Source: Cryptosporangium arvum DSM 44712 (GTDB taxonomy: Bacteria; Actinomycetota; Actinomycetes; Mycobacteriales; Cryptosporangiaceae). Taken from it: 64,000 nucleotides of DNA. The notes under the pieces are model-generated. The model had not been told where the DNA came from. It searched no databases and worked only from the letters and a program-made list of their open reading frames with translations. Positions 17,100 through 26,708 of the stretch are shown in pieces (within the stretch, counting starts at the first letter, position 1; the number at the start of each line of letters is the position of its first letter). The stretch covers positions 6,788,894 through 6,852,893 of the forward strand of contig NZ_KK073874.1 in the NCBI RefSeq assembly GCF_000585375.1. Reading direction: 5' to 3'. Made by a program: the position numbers and the translations under genes.

Positions 17100-18596
17100 G
17101 TGACAGACGCCGACCGCACCCCTCCGCGGGCCGACATCGTCCGTTCCCTCGTCGACACGCTGACAGCGCGGGCGGGTGATACCGCCTCCCTCACCTCCGA
17201 CGAGGTGGCGCGGATCCTCGGTGGTGCGGAGGTGTCACCCGCTCAAGGAAAGAAGATCTTGCAGGGCCTGTCTATGGCGGGCGTCACCGTGGTCGTGAAC
17301 GGCTCGGCCGACCCCCGCCCGGCCCGTCGGCGAGTAGCCGCCGCCCGCTCGGCCACCACGCCGGCGTCGAAGGCGACGACCGCCAAGGCGGCGCGTCCCG
17401 CCGCGGCCCCCGCCGCCGCGACCGACGCTCCGGCCGCCGCCGCGGCGCCGAAGCCCGGCCCGACGAAGCGGGCTCCGGCCAAGAAGGCCGCCACCCCCGC
17501 CGCCGCGAAGGCGGCCGCGGACGGCGCACCGACCGCCGGCCCGGCCAAAGAGGGCGGCCTGGCCGTCGACGAGCCGGTCGTGCTCGCGGACGGCGAAGAG
17601 GAAGAGTTCGCGTTCGACGAGGAAGAGGAGGAGTCCGAGGCGCTGAAGCAGGCGCGTAAGGACGCCGAGCTCACCGCGTCGGCCGACTCGGTCCGGGCCT
17701 ACCTCAAGCAGATCGGTAAGGTCGCGCTGCTCAACGCGGAGGAGGAGGTCGACCTCGCCAAGCGGATCGAGGCCGGTCTCTACGCCGCCGAGCGGATGCG
17801 CCAGGGCGAGGACCGCGGCGAGAAGATGCCGCACCAGCTCCGCCGGGACCTGCTCTGGATCATCCGCGACGGCGAGCGCGCCAAGAACCACCTGCTGGAG
17901 GCCAACCTCCGCCTCGTGGTCTCGCTGGCCAAGCGCTACACCGGCCGCGGCATGGCCTTCCTCGACCTGATCCAGGAAGGCAACCTCGGTCTGATCCGCG
18001 CGGTCGAGAAGTTCGACTACACCAAGGGCTACAAGTTCTCCACGTACGCCACCTGGTGGATCCGGCAGGCGATCACCCGGGCGATGGCCGATCAGGCCCG
18101 CACCATCCGTATCCCGGTGCACATGGTCGAGGTCATCAACAAGCTCGGCCGCATACAGCGTGAGCTGCTCCAGGACCTGGGCCGCGAGCCCACGCCCGAA
18201 GAGCTCGCCAAGGAAATGGACATCACCCCGGAGAAGGTGCTGGAGATCCAGCAGTACGCCCGGGAGCCGATCTCGCTCGACCAGACCATCGGCGACGAGG
18301 GCGACAGCCAGCTCGGTGACTTCATCGAGGACTCCGAGGCCGTGGTCGCGGTCGACGCGGTCAGCTTCACGCTGCTGCAGGACCAGCTCCAGTCGGTGCT
18401 CCAGACGCTCTCCGAGCGCGAGGCCGGCGTCGTACGGCTCCGCTTCGGCCTGGCCGACGGCCAGCCCCGGACGCTCGACGAGATCGGCCAGGTCTACGGC
18501 GTGACCCGCGAGCGGATCCGCCAGATCGAGTCCAAGACGATGTCGAAGCTGCGCCACCCGTCGCGGTCGCAGGTGCTGCGCGACTACCTCGACTGA
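17100..18596 (+). CDS. sigA: primary RNA polymerase sigma factor (RpoD/SigA/HrdB)
   Basis: 498 residues. A long Ala/Pro/Lys-rich N-terminal extension (about 60-190) ends in an acidic run ([14 protein letters not shown]). Sigma region 1.2 is [16 protein letters not shown] and region 2 includes the -10-binding [20 protein letters not shown]. Regions 3 and 4 follow, with the -35 helix-turn-helix [20 protein letters not shown]. It directs housekeeping transcription. The GTG at 17100 has GGAAGG seven bases upstream; an upstream in-frame start at 17064 is less likely. Its length and N-terminus match streptomycete HrdB and mycobacterial SigA. Confidence 0.95.
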   Translation: MTDADRTPPRADIVRSLVDTLTARAGDTASLTSDEVARILGGAEVSPAQGKKILQGLSMAGVTVVVNGSADPRPARRRVAAARSATTPASKATTAKAARPAAAPAAATDAPAAAAAPKPGPTKRAPAKKAATPAAAKAAADGAPTAGPAKEGGLAVDEPVVLADGEEEEFAFDEEEEESEALKQARKDAELTASADSVRAYLKQIGKVALLNAEEEVDLAKRIEAGLYAAERMRQGEDRGEKMPHQLRRDLLWIIRDGERAKNHLLEANLRLVVSLAKRYTGRGMAFLDLIQEGNLGLIRAVEKFDYTKGYKFSTYATWWIRQAITRAMADQARTIRIPVHMVEVINKLGRIQRELLQDLGREPTPEELAKEMDITPEKVLEIQQYAREPISLDQTIGDEGDSQLGDFIEDSEAVVAVDAVSFTLLQDQLQSVLQTLSEREAGVVRLRFGLADGQPRTLDEIGQVYGVTRERIRQIESKTMSKLRHPSRSQVLRDYLD

Positions 18597-18611
18597 CGAC
18601 CCTGCGGTACC

Positions 18612-18643
18612 CGGCCCCGGAGTTGGTAGCGGCTCCGGGGCCG
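18612..18643 (+). terminator. sigA terminator hairpin
   Basis: An 11-bp perfect inverted repeat, CGGCCCCGGAG (18612-18622) and CTCCGGGGCCG (18633-18643), with a 10-base loop begins 15 bases after the sigA stop. There is no U tract, as is common in actinobacteria. Confidence 0.7.
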
Positions 18644-19117
18644 CACTCTGCCCGAGGGCGTCCGCAGCGCTACGTTCTGTGACGAAGCCGGGCAGATTCC
18701 GGTTGCCGGCCGGGTCAGCGGGCCCGGCGCACGGAGCGGGTTCCGAAGCCTCAAGGGGACAAAAGTCCGCCTTTCGCGGGGGATTTCGGCTCCTCGCGTG
18801 TGTTCCAAGTTGATGACCGCAGCATGTCGGAACGTTGTCGGAGCCCCAGTTTTGCGTAGTTTGCACCGCATGTACCGGAAGTGTTTTGACGGGCCCGGAT
18901 GTCTGTCCGAGATCCGATCTCCGGAACTCGTATTCGCGTGGCACTCTGGTGTTGGGACCGCCGAATATCGTGCGCGGCGAGCCCGAGACACCCGGTTACT
19001 CGCTGTGTGACATGGAACATGGCGGTCGGCCGGGAACGTCTCAGCACACTGATGTGTTGGACGATGTGTGAGCGGTAAGCACAACGAACAGCACGGTGAG
19101 AGCAGAGGAGGAGGCCA
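18644..19117. other. 474-bp gene-free stretch between sigA and the zinc-ribbon gene
   Basis: GC content is visibly lower than in the flanks. A possible -35 TTGACG occurs at about 18885 without a matching -10. No reading frame with coding character, repeat or RNA was recognised. It presumably holds the promoter of the small gene at 19118. Confidence 0.4.
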
Positions 19118-19312
19118 ATGACCCCGACCCTGACCCCGCCGCCGACCGAGGCGCCGTCAGCTGGCGAGCGTTGCGACCGGTGCGGTGCGGCTGCCAAGGT
19201 CCGGGCAGTTCTGCCCGGCGGCGGAGACCTCGTCTTCTGCGGACATCACGGAGCCAAGTACGCCCCGGACCTCGAAAAGGTCGCCGTCCAGATTTTGAAA
19301 ACAGAAGACTGA
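19118..19312 (+). CDS. small zinc-ribbon protein (DUF7455-like)
   Basis: 64 residues. The core has a metal-binding pattern GERCDRCGAAAKVRAVLPGG then LVFCGHHGAKYAPDL, with two Cys pairs/His as ligands. It ends in a short helix. Such proteins are widespread in actinobacteria beside sigA and have no known function. A strong GAGGAGGAGG lies just before the ATG, and a strong terminator follows, so it is an independent and well-expressed unit. Confidence 0.8.
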   Translation: MTPTLTPPPTEAPSAGERCDRCGAAAKVRAVLPGGGDLVFCGHHGAKYAPDLEKVAVQILKTED

Positions 19313-19321
19313 GGCCTGACA

Positions 19322-19361
19322 AAAAGAGCCCCCGATGCCTAGCGGCATCGGGGGCTCTTTT
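19322..19361 (+). terminator. strong intrinsic terminator
   Basis: An 18-bp perfect stem (19322-19339 with 19344-19361), four-base loop TAGC, and a U run at the 3' side. It also has an A run at the 5' side, so it can work on both strands. Confidence 0.9.
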
Positions 19362-19445
19362 CGCGGCCTCAGTCGGTGGGCGGCCCGGGTCAGTGCGCGC
19401 GCCTAGCGGCGCTTTTCCGCGGCTGAGCCGTGACAGACGAGCGGG

Positions 19446-21200
19446 CTAGCGTTCCCACGTCTGAATGGTGGCTATTCGCTCTTCGAGTTGCTCGATCGTG
19501 GCTTGGGCGCTCGGCGGGCCGCCGCAGAGGCGGCGGAGCTCGGCGTGGATCTGGCCGTGCGGCCGGTTCGTGCGGTGGTGCTGCGCGGCCACCAGCGTGT
19601 TGAGCTGCTTGCGTAGCGTCTGCCTGCGCACGAACGTCGACGACGGGACAGCCTCGGGCTCGGGCACGTCCGGAGCGCCGGCGGACTTCCGCGCGGCGGC
19701 CGCCTTCTTCTGCGCCGCGACCTGGTCGGCCTGGCGCTTCGACAGCAACGTCGCGATCTGGTCGGAGGAGAGCAGCCCGGGCAGACCCAGGTACTCCTCC
19801 TCCTCGGCCGTGCCGGGCGCCGCGCCGGTGCCGAACGAGGCCCCGTCGTAGATCACCTGGTCGAGGTGTGCCTCCGAGGACAGCGCCATGAACTTCGGCT
19901 TGTCGTCGGTGTCCTCGTCCTCCTGCTTGTTCGCGGCCGCGACGAGGTCGTCGTCGAGCAGCTTCTCCCGGTGCGGCCGGTCGAGCACGTGATCGCGCTG
20001 GACCTCCATCTCGCCGGCCAGCCCCAGCAGCACCGGCACGCTCGGCAGGAACACCGTGGCGGTCTCCCCCGCGCGGCGGGCCCGGACGAAGCGCCCGATC
20101 GCCTGCGCGAAGTACAGCGGCGTGCTGGCGCTGGTGGCATAGACGCCGATCGCGAGCCGCGGGATGTCGACCCCCTCGGACACCATCCGCACCGCGACCA
20201 TCCAGCGGTCCGCGGAGTTCGCGAACGCGGCGATCTTGGCGCTCGCCGTGCCGTCGTCGGAGAGCACGACGACCGGGGCCTTGCCGGTGACCCGGCGCAG
20301 GATCTCGGAGTAGGCCTTGGCGGCGGCGTGGTCGGTGGCGATGACCAGCCCACCGGCGTCAGGCATGCCGTGCTGCCGGACGACGCTCAGCCGGGCGTCG
20401 GCGGCGCGCAGCACCTGGGGCATCCAGTCGCCCTTGGGGTCGAGCGCGGTGCGCCACGCCTGCCCGGTCTGTTCGGCCGTCAGCGGCTCCCCCAGGCGGG
20501 CGGAGAGCTCCTCCCCCGCGCTGGTGCGCCACTTCGCCTCCCCGGAGTAGGCCAGGAACAGCACCGGGCGCACGACCTGGTCGCGCAGGGCGTCGGCATA
20601 GCCGTAGCTGGAGTCCGACCGCGAGCGGGTGAGGCCGTTGCGGTCCTTCTCGTACTCGACGAACGGGATCGGGTTCGCGTCGGACCGGAACGGGGTTCCG
20701 GTGAGCGCGAGGCGCCGGGTGGCGGGCTCGAACGCCGTGCGCACCCCGTCGCCCCAGGTGCGCGAGTCACCGGCGTGGTGGATCTCGTCCAGGATCACCA
20801 GCGTCGGGCGGGTGGTGCAGCGCCGGCGGTGGAGATCGGGGTACAGGCCGACCTGCGCGTACGTCACGACGATGCCGTGGAAGTCCGACGAGGTGATGCC
20901 CTGCGAGGTGTACGTCGGGTCGAGCTGGATACCGACCCGGGCCGCCGCCTGCGCCCACTGCGTCTTGAGGTGCTCGGTGGGGGCGACGACCGTCACCTGA
21001 CTGACCGTGCGGTCGGCGAGCAGTTCGGCCGCGATGCGGAGCGCGAACGTCGTCTTGCCGGCGCCGGGGGTGGCGACCGCGAGGAAGTCCTGCGGGGACT
21101 TGCGCAGGTATTCGACGAGGGCTTTGCGCTGCCAGACGCGAAGTGGCGGAGCGGCTCCGCCGACCGTACCGGCGGACGCAGCCACTGGGTTCGCGGTCAA
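19446..21200 (-). CDS. DEAD/DEAH-box superfamily 2 helicase (restriction-helicase-like)
   Basis: 584 residues. Motif I is ATPGAGKTTFALR, motif II is VILDEIHHAGD (DEIH), motif III is ALTGTPFRSD, and motif VI is AIGRFVRARR. The C-terminal part (about 430-584) is charged and low in homology. It resembles UvrB/type III-restriction-like helicases found as single copies in actinobacteria. DNA or RNA unwinding is inferred; its substrate is unknown. A TTG at 21200 with GGAGG seven bases upstream is the best start: LTANPVAASAG precedes the first helicase residues. The open frame extends further upstream but looks non-coding. Confidence 0.85.
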   Translation of the reverse strand: MTANPVAASAGTVGGAAPPLRVWQRKALVEYLRKSPQDFLAVATPGAGKTTFALRIAAELLADRTVSQVTVVAPTEHLKTQWAQAAARVGIQLDPTYTSQGITSSDFHGIVVTYAQVGLYPDLHRRRCTTRPTLVILDEIHHAGDSRTWGDGVRTAFEPATRRLALTGTPFRSDANPIPFVEYEKDRNGLTRSRSDSSYGYADALRDQVVRPVLFLAYSGEAKWRTSAGEELSARLGEPLTAEQTGQAWRTALDPKGDWMPQVLRAADARLSVVRQHGMPDAGGLVIATDHAAAKAYSEILRRVTGKAPVVVLSDDGTASAKIAAFANSADRWMVAVRMVSEGVDIPRLAIGVYATSASTPLYFAQAIGRFVRARRAGETATVFLPSVPVLLGLAGEMEVQRDHVLDRPHREKLLDDDLVAAANKQEDEDTDDKPKFMALSSEAHLDQVIYDGASFGTGAAPGTAEEEEYLGLPGLLSSDQIATLLSKRQADQVAAQKKAAAARKSAGAPDVPEPEAVPSSTFVRRQTLRKQLNTLVAAQHHRTNRPHGQIHAELRRLCGGPPSAQATIEQLEERIATIQTWER

Positions 21201-21440
21201 GCCACAACCTCCACGCCAAGTAACCGAACACCAGTGCGCCCCCGAGCGGCATCCGCTGCACGAGGGCTTCACAGACACTACCCGGCGTTCGTGCGGGATG
21301 ATGGAAAGCGGCCACCGCCCCGTCGGCGGAGAAAGATCACCCGTCCGGCCGATCGGACTTGGCGTCGCCGCGACATGCTGCGACGACACCGGGTCCGGAC
21401 GCGACTCCCGCGACCCGACCCCGTAATTTGATCGGTTGAC

Positions 21441-22628
21441 ATGCTCACACTTCCCGCCGGGCGCGTCGCGCGGTTGCGCGCGACGGTCTCGAGAGCTGCG
21501 CGACGCGCGCTCGGGCCCGCGTTCCGCCCGGTGGCGAACACTCTGCGTCTCGTCCTGACCACGCTGCGGTTCATCCGGTCGATGCTGGCGAAAGCGTGGC
21601 AGGACCGGATCCTCGGGCTCTCGGCCGAGGCCGCGTTCTGGCAGCTGCTGTCGGTGCCGCCGCTGTTCCTCGCGATCCTCGGTGTCCTCGGGTACGCCGG
21701 CCGGTGGACCGGCACCGACCTGGTCGACCGCACCGAGTCGCACGCGCTGCGGCTCACCGCCCGGCTGGTCAGCCCGGCGGTGCAGCACGACGTCGTGACG
21801 CCGATCGTCGGCGAGCTGCTGCGGCACGGACGCGGTGACGTGGCGACGCTCGCGCTCGTCCTGTCGCTCTGGGCCGGCTCGTCGTCGACGGCGACGTTCG
21901 TGAACACGGTGTCGATCGCGTACGGGCAACGGGATCTGCGGGGCGCGGTGGCGAGCCGCCTGATGGCGCTCTGGCTCTACATCTTCACGCTGGCCACCGC
22001 GGTGGTGGCGGTACCGCTGGCGATCCTCGGGCCCGACTTCGTGGTGAACCGGCTCCCCGACGGCTGGCACTCGGCGGCCGAGGCCGTGATCCGGCTGGTG
22101 TACTGGCCGCTGACGGTGGCGATCGTGTTCACCGCGCTGTCGGCGTTCTACCACTACGCGACGCCGCTGCGGCTGCGGTGGCGGCGGGCGCTGCCGGGGG
22201 CGGCGCTGGCCCTGCTGCTCTTCGTCGGGCTCTCGTGGGTGCTGCGGTTGTACATCGGCCGCCTGGCCGGCGACATGCTGCTGTTCTCGACGCTCGCGGC
22301 GCCGATCGTCGCGCTGCTGTACTTCTACGTGCTGGCGTTCGCGGTGCTGCTCGGCGCGGAGCTCAACGGCACGCTCGAGCAGGAGCACCCGGCCGGGCCC
22401 CGGCCCCGCCACCTGCACCGCGTGGCCTACCTGGGCCGCCGGATCGCCGCCGCGTTCCGCGGCCGCCGCCCGCCCGACCCGGCCGAACTCCCCCCGGACG
22501 AACCGGGCGCCGAGGAGTCGAACGCCGACGAACCCCGCGACGAGAAGACGGGCACCACCGAGCCGGCGCGTTCAGCGCCGGCCGGCGCCACCGCGGCGGG
22601 TCACTCGCCGGTGGGCAGCGACTCGTAG
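21441..22628 (+). CDS. YihY/BrkB family inner-membrane protein
   Basis: 395 residues. Six membrane segments lie between about 70 and 320, with the conserved start LGLSAEAAFWQLLSVPPLFLAI and the segment FYHYATPLRLRWRRALPGA. The C-terminal about 75 residues are hydrophilic (Pro, Glu, Arg). The family has no settled function; it was once called ribonuclease BN in error. The syntenic gene is Rv2707. Its 3' end overlaps the convergent DUF3039 gene by 28 bases. Confidence 0.85.
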   Translation: MLTLPAGRVARLRATVSRAARRALGPAFRPVANTLRLVLTTLRFIRSMLAKAWQDRILGLSAEAAFWQLLSVPPLFLAILGVLGYAGRWTGTDLVDRTESHALRLTARLVSPAVQHDVVTPIVGELLRHGRGDVATLALVLSLWAGSSSTATFVNTVSIAYGQRDLRGAVASRLMALWLYIFTLATAVVAVPLAILGPDFVVNRLPDGWHSAAEAVIRLVYWPLTVAIVFTALSAFYHYATPLRLRWRRALPGAALALLLFVGLSWVLRLYIGRLAGDMLLFSTLAAPIVALLYFYVLAFAVLLGAELNGTLEQEHPAGPRPRHLHRVAYLGRRIAAAFRGRRPPDPAELPPDEPGAEESNADEPRDEKTGTTEPARSAPAGATAAGHSPVGSDS

Positions 22629-22834
22629 ATCTCCTTGCAGGCCGGGCACACCGGCGAGTTCGGCTTCGGAGACTTCGTCACCGGGAACACCTCGCCACAG
22701 AGCGCCTGGACCATCGTCCCCATGACCGCGCTCTCGGCGATCTTGTTCTTCTTCACGTAATGGAAGACCTCGGGGGCGTTGTCTGTCGTGCTCTCACGGG
22801 TCTCCGGCCGCTCCAGCGTCTCGGCGAATCCCAC
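22601..22834 (-). CDS. DUF3039 family small protein
   Basis: 77 residues with the family pattern FHYVKKNKIAESAVMGTMVQALCGEVF and a C-terminal CPACKEIYESLP. One Cys in ALCGEVF and the CxxC may form a metal site. The function is unknown. The GTG at 22834 has GGGAGGAA upstream. The 3' end overlaps the convergent YihY gene. Confidence 0.85.
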   Translation of the reverse strand: MGFAETLERPETRESTTDNAPEVFHYVKKNKIAESAVMGTMVQALCGEVFPVTKSPKPNSPVCPACKEIYESLPTGE

Positions 22835-22936
22835 GATGCTTCCTCCCTGCGATCGATGTGTCTCCTCCAGTTTGCCGCATGCCCGCGCGGACGGCCGCGC
22901 GGCAGCCACGTAATCACCAGGAAGTACGGTGTTCGC

Positions 22937-23887
22937 GTGGACATCGAACCGCCGCTAGGGCGATACCGGATCCGAATCGGCGCCGAGGTCGCGGAGGCGC
23001 TGGGCACCGGAGCCCCGGTGGTGGCGCTGGAGAGCACGATCATCTCCCACGGGCTGCCCCGTCCACGCAACCTCGAGGTGGCCGCCGAGATCGAGCGCAC
23101 GGTCCGGGCGACCGGCGCGGTACCGGCCACGGTCGGCGTCATCGGCGGCGAGATCGTCGTCGGCCTGGACGAGGCGCAGCTGCGCCACCTCGCGCTGACC
23201 GACGGCATCGCCAAGGCCAGCGTCCGCGACCTGCCGGTGCTGGCCGCGAAGCGGCTGGACGGGGCCACCACGGTGGCGAGCACCGCGGCGGCGGCGGCCG
23301 CGGTCGGTATCCCGGTCTTCGCGACCGGAGGGCTCGGGGGTGTGCACCGGGACGCGTCGACGACGTTCGACGAGTCGGCCGACCTGGGCACGCTGGCACG
23401 CACGCCGATCGCGGTGGTCTGCGCGGGCGTGAAGTCGATCCTCGACGTGCCGGCGACGCTGGAGCGGCTGGAATCCTCCGGGGTGACCGTGCTGGGCTAC
23501 CGCACCGACCGGTTCCCCGGGTTCTATCTCTCCGACTCCGGCCACCCGGTGGGCTGGCGGGCCGACGACCCGGGCGAGATCGCCGAGACACTGCGCGCCG
23601 CCCGGGAGCTGACGCTCGGCACGGGCGCGGTCGTCGTCGCGAACCCGCTGCCGGTCGACGAGCAGCTCGACCCGGCACTGCACGACCGGGTACTCGCCGA
23701 GGGCCTGGCCGGGCTCGAACGGAACGGCATCACCGGCAAAGATGTGACCCCGTACCTGCTGGCACATTTCCACTCGGCCACCGAGGGGCAGAGCTTGACC
23801 GTCAACACACGCATCATCCTGCGCAACGCGGAACTGGCCGGCCTGATCGCCGTCGCGTTCGCCGGCACGCGGACCGCGCTCGCATGA
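22937..23887 (+). CDS. psuG: pseudouridine-5'-phosphate glycosidase
   Basis: 316 residues. It splits pseudouridine 5'-phosphate to uracil and ribose 5-phosphate in the cytoplasm. Diagnostic stretches are VALESTIISHGLPRPRN (about 29-45), VGVIGGEIVVGL, GIAKASVRDL, FATGGLGGVHRD and TPYLLAHFHSATEGQS. The catalytic Lys lies in the KASVRDL segment. The GTG at 22937 follows TACGGT by six bases, a leaderless-type arrangement; AGGAAG is 16 bases upstream. A PfkB kinase gene follows after 18 bases and probably supplies its substrate. Confidence 0.93.
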   Translation: MDIEPPLGRYRIRIGAEVAEALGTGAPVVALESTIISHGLPRPRNLEVAAEIERTVRATGAVPATVGVIGGEIVVGLDEAQLRHLALTDGIAKASVRDLPVLAAKRLDGATTVASTAAAAAAVGIPVFATGGLGGVHRDASTTFDESADLGTLARTPIAVVCAGVKSILDVPATLERLESSGVTVLGYRTDRFPGFYLSDSGHPVGWRADDPGEIAETLRAARELTLGTGAVVVANPLPVDEQLDPALHDRVLAEGLAGLERNGITGKDVTPYLLAHFHSATEGQSLTVNTRIILRNAELAGLIAVAFAGTRTALA

Positions 23888-23905
23888 CCCCGGGCTGCTG
23901 ACGCC

Positions 23906-24802
23906 GTGATCACCGACCCCCGCCGCGTCGCCGTCGTCGGTGACCTCGCCACCGACATCGTGATCGCCACGGACGGGCCGCCCGCGGTGGGCTCGGACCG
24001 GCCGGCCCGGATCCGCTACAGCGGCGGCGGGGCCGCGGCGAACACCGCCGTGTGGCTCGCGCGCGTCGGGGTGCCGGTGACGCTCGTCGCCCGGGTCGGC
24101 GACGACGCGCCCGGGCGGGAACGGGTAGCCGAGTTGGTCGAGGCCGGGGTCGAACCGGCCGTCGCCATCGACGCCGAACTGCCGACCGCGTCGATCGCGG
24201 TCCTGGTCGACGGGGACGGCGAGCGGACGATGTTCCCCGACCGCGCCGCCGCCGACCGGCTGGAGGCGGCCGACGTCACCGCGGTCGTGGGCCGCGGCGA
24301 CGTCCGGCACCTGCACCTGTCGGGCTACGCGCTGCTCGACTCCGGGTCACGCAAGGCCGGTCTGGCCGCGCTGGACACCGCGAAACAGCGCGGGCTGACG
24401 ATCTCGGTGGACGCCGCGTCGGCGGCACCGCTCGAGGCGGTGGGGCCGGGCCGGTTCCTGGACTGGATCTCCGGGGTGACGCTCGTGCTGGCCAACACGG
24501 CCGAGGCCGCGGTGCTCACCGGGTTCTCCGACCCGTCGGTGTCGGCCGCGCGGCTGGCCGACGCGGCCGAGATCGCGGTGGTGAAGGACGGCGCCGGCGG
24601 GGCCTGGTGGCGCGGTACGAGCGGCGCGGCCTGGGTGGCCGCCGAACCGGCCCGCCGCGTGGTGGACACGACGGGTGCCGGCGACGCGTTCGCGGCCGGG
24701 CTCCTCGCCGCCTGGCTCAGCGGCGCCGGCCCCGCCGGTGCGCTGGCCGCGGGCGCGCGGGCCGGGACGCTCGCGGTCGGCCTCCCCGGCGCACGGCCCT
24801 AG
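23906..24802 (+). CDS. PfkB-family carbohydrate kinase, candidate pseudouridine kinase
   Basis: 298 residues with the ribokinase fold. The N-terminal signature is GGGAAANTAVWLARVG and the C-terminal signature, with catalytic Asp and anion hole, is VVDTTGAGDAFAAGLL. It sits 18 bases after psuG on the same strand, so phosphorylation of pseudouridine is the most economical role. Sequence alone cannot exclude another nucleoside or sugar substrate. Confidence 0.82.
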   Translation: MITDPRRVAVVGDLATDIVIATDGPPAVGSDRPARIRYSGGGAAANTAVWLARVGVPVTLVARVGDDAPGRERVAELVEAGVEPAVAIDAELPTASIAVLVDGDGERTMFPDRAAADRLEAADVTAVVGRGDVRHLHLSGYALLDSGSRKAGLAALDTAKQRGLTISVDAASAAPLEAVGPGRFLDWISGVTLVLANTAEAAVLTGFSDPSVSAARLADAAEIAVVKDGAGGAWWRGTSGAAWVAAEPARRVVDTTGAGDAFAAGLLAAWLSGAGPAGALAAGARAGTLAVGLPGARP

Positions 24803-24818
24803 GCCCGGCTCGGCCGGT

Positions 24819-25244
24819 CTACTCCTGGTCGATGACGCGTGCTCCCGGCGGTAACTCGCGCTGGGTGAGCTCGGGACGCGCGGGGGGCTCTTCCCGGCGT
24901 TCGGGCTCCGGCTCGGGCTCGGACGACGTGCTCACCAGCGCCCGCGCCGCGGCCGGAACGCGGCGCAGCCGGGTGGAGAACCGGTTCTCCTCACGCGGCG
25001 GGCGGTCGTTCGCGACCATCACCGCGATCCACGGGAACAGCACCATCCCCACCGTCAGCACACCCACCCAGGCCAGTGCGTACGGCACCTCGAGGCTGAC
25101 CAGGACCGCGGCGAGGATCAAGCACACGACCCGCAGCATCATCAGGCCGAAGTACCGCCACTGACGATCGCGGAGCTGATCGGCGGGGCTCCGCTCGGCC
25201 CCGGTGATCACTTCGACCCGAGAACGCCTTTGCACGCGCTCCAC
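24819..25244 (-). CDS. DUF3099 family membrane protein
   Basis: 141 residues. The start VERVQRRSRVEVITGAE is followed by two membrane segments (MMLRVVCLILAAVLVSLEV and ALAWVGVLTVGMVLFPWIAV, residues about 35-80) and a charged tail ending ELPPGARVIDQE. This is the DUF3099 layout (Rv2709-like). Function unknown. GTG starts at 25244 and 25235 are both possible. Confidence 0.75.
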   Translation of the reverse strand: MERVQRRSRVEVITGAERSPADQLRDRQWRYFGLMMLRVVCLILAAVLVSLEVPYALAWVGVLTVGMVLFPWIAVMVANDRPPREENRFSTRLRRVPAAARALVSTSSEPEPEPERREEPPARPELTQRELPPGARVIDQE

Positions 25245-25339
25245 CCGCTTCGCTCGGGGGCGCCCGGTCGCCCTAGGGCCGGGTACCGCATCAACCCATC
25301 GTTGCACTGCGCACCCGGCGCCGCCACGTGGGCCGTGGG

Positions 25340-26053
25340 TCAGGCGGGCGCCGGTGCTCCTTGCCGGACGATCGTGCGCTTACCGTTGTTGGCGGGCTCC
25401 GGGTCGGTCAGCGGGAGACCGAGCAGCCGCCGGCACCCGTCGACGCCCTCGACCTCGACCGGCGCCAGGCCGTAGCCCTGCTTGTGCAGCGCCCAGCGCT
25501 CCCGGGTCAGCCGCGACCAGAGCATGTGGGTGACGATGCCGTCGTGCAGCTCGTAGGTGTCGCCGCACGGGCTGTAGCCGAGCGAGCGGGTGACGCCCAG
25601 CGCGGCGTCGTTGCCCTCGGCCGACTCGCTCTCCACCGAGACCGCGCCCAGCCCTTCGAACGCGAGGTGCAGCGCGAGCGCACGCATCGCCTTGCCGTGG
25701 CCCTGCCGCCGGTGCTCCTCACCCAGCCAGGAAGACGTCTCGACGATGCGGCGGCGCGGGAAGTCGTCGGCCTTGAGATCCTGCTGGCCGACCAGCATGC
25801 CGTCGACGTAGGCGGCGAGACAGATGCGCCACTGGGTGGGCGCGAGCTCCGCCCGCGAGCGCCAGACCTGTCGCAGCACGGCCTGGCCCGCGATCTCCTG
25901 GGGCGTGCTCACGCCGCTGATCGGCAGCGTCGGGTCGTGACCGGCCTCGACCGGCACCAGGGCGGCCAGCGCGGGCAGGTCGTCGTCGGTCGGCGGGCGC
26001 AGTTCGATGGAACCGGCGCGTACCCGTAGTCCGGACAGTGGCCAGAGCGTCAC
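25340..26053 (-). CDS. GNAT family N-acetyltransferase
   Basis: 237 residues. The acetyl-CoA-binding motif is SSWLGEEHRRQGHGKAMRAL (Q/R-x-x-G-x-G/A, about 123-142), with flanking GNAT strands. The ending (VDGCRRLLGLPLTDPEPANN) is not conserved. It transfers an acetyl group to an unknown amine. The GTG at 26053 overlaps the stop of the HhH-GPD gene (GTGA), so they are coupled. Confidence 0.82.
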   Translation of the reverse strand: MTLWPLSGLRVRAGSIELRPPTDDDLPALAALVPVEAGHDPTLPISGVSTPQEIAGQAVLRQVWRSRAELAPTQWRICLAAYVDGMLVGQQDLKADDFPRRRIVETSSWLGEEHRRQGHGKAMRALALHLAFEGLGAVSVESESAEGNDAALGVTRSLGYSPCGDTYELHDGIVTHMLWSRLTRERWALHKQGYGLAPVEVEGVDGCRRLLGLPLTDPEPANNGKRTIVRQGAPAPA

Positions 26054-26631
26054 CGTGCGGCCTCCTTCGCCTTCGCCTTGGCGGCCTTCTTGAACTCGCG
26101 GACGGCCTGGAGGGTCTCCGGACCGGTCACGTCGGCGACCGAGCGCGTCGAACCGTCCTCGCCGTAGGCACCGGCGGCCTCGCGCCAGCCCTCCGGCCGG
26201 ACGCCGAGCTGCTTGCCGAGCAGCGCGACGAAGATACGCGCCTTCTGGTCGCCGAAGCCGGGCAGCGCCTTCACCCGCCGGAGGAGGTCCTGGCCGCTCG
26301 TCGCGTCGAGCCAGAGGCGCGCGGTGTCGCCGTCGTACGCGTCGAGCACGTGGGCGGCGACCGCCTGGACGCGGCCGGCCATCGCCTGCGGATACCGGTG
26401 CAGCGCCGGCGGGGTCGCGAACAGCGCCGCGAATTCCTCGGGGTCGAACGCGGCGATCGCGGCCGGGTCGAGCCGGGTGACGCCCATCCGGCGCACGAGC
26501 TCGTAGGGCGAGGAGAACGCGCGCTCCATCGGGAACTGCTGGTCGAGCACCATGCCGACGAGCAGCGCCAACGGGTCGTCGGCCAGGAACGCGTCGGCAT
26601 CGACGTCCTGACTCAGACGCAGCGTCACCAT
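26050..26631 (-). CDS. HhH-GPD-type base-excision repair protein
   Basis: 193 residues. The helix-hairpin-helix LPGFGDQKARIFVALLGKQ (about 133-151) and the N-terminal DPLALLVGMVLDQQFPMERAF (about 19-39) match the short actinobacterial HhH-GPD family related to endonuclease III/AlkA. The catalytic Lys/Asp arrangement of classical glycosylases is not obvious, and there is no iron-sulfur cluster. The C-terminus is Lys/Ala-rich. It may act as a DNA glycosylase or binding protein. It is upstream of and overlaps the GNAT gene. Confidence 0.8.
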   Translation of the reverse strand: MVTLRLSQDVDADAFLADDPLALLVGMVLDQQFPMERAFSSPYELVRRMGVTRLDPAAIAAFDPEEFAALFATPPALHRYPQAMAGRVQAVAAHVLDAYDGDTARLWLDATSGQDLLRRVKALPGFGDQKARIFVALLGKQLGVRPEGWREAAGAYGEDGSTRSVADVTGPETLQAVREFKKAAKAKAKEAAR

Positions 26632-26708
26632 GGGACCAGCCTGCCACGTCCGAGGCCCTTCGCTCCCCCGGGGGCGCGAACGCGAATTCGACGGGAGAGG
26701 ATGGCCGG

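Noticed and set aside
21201-22418. Open minus-strand frame continuing upstream of the helicase
   Set aside because: It is antisense to the YihY gene, is Arg/Gln/His-rich, and a TTG with a good ribosome site marks the helicase start.
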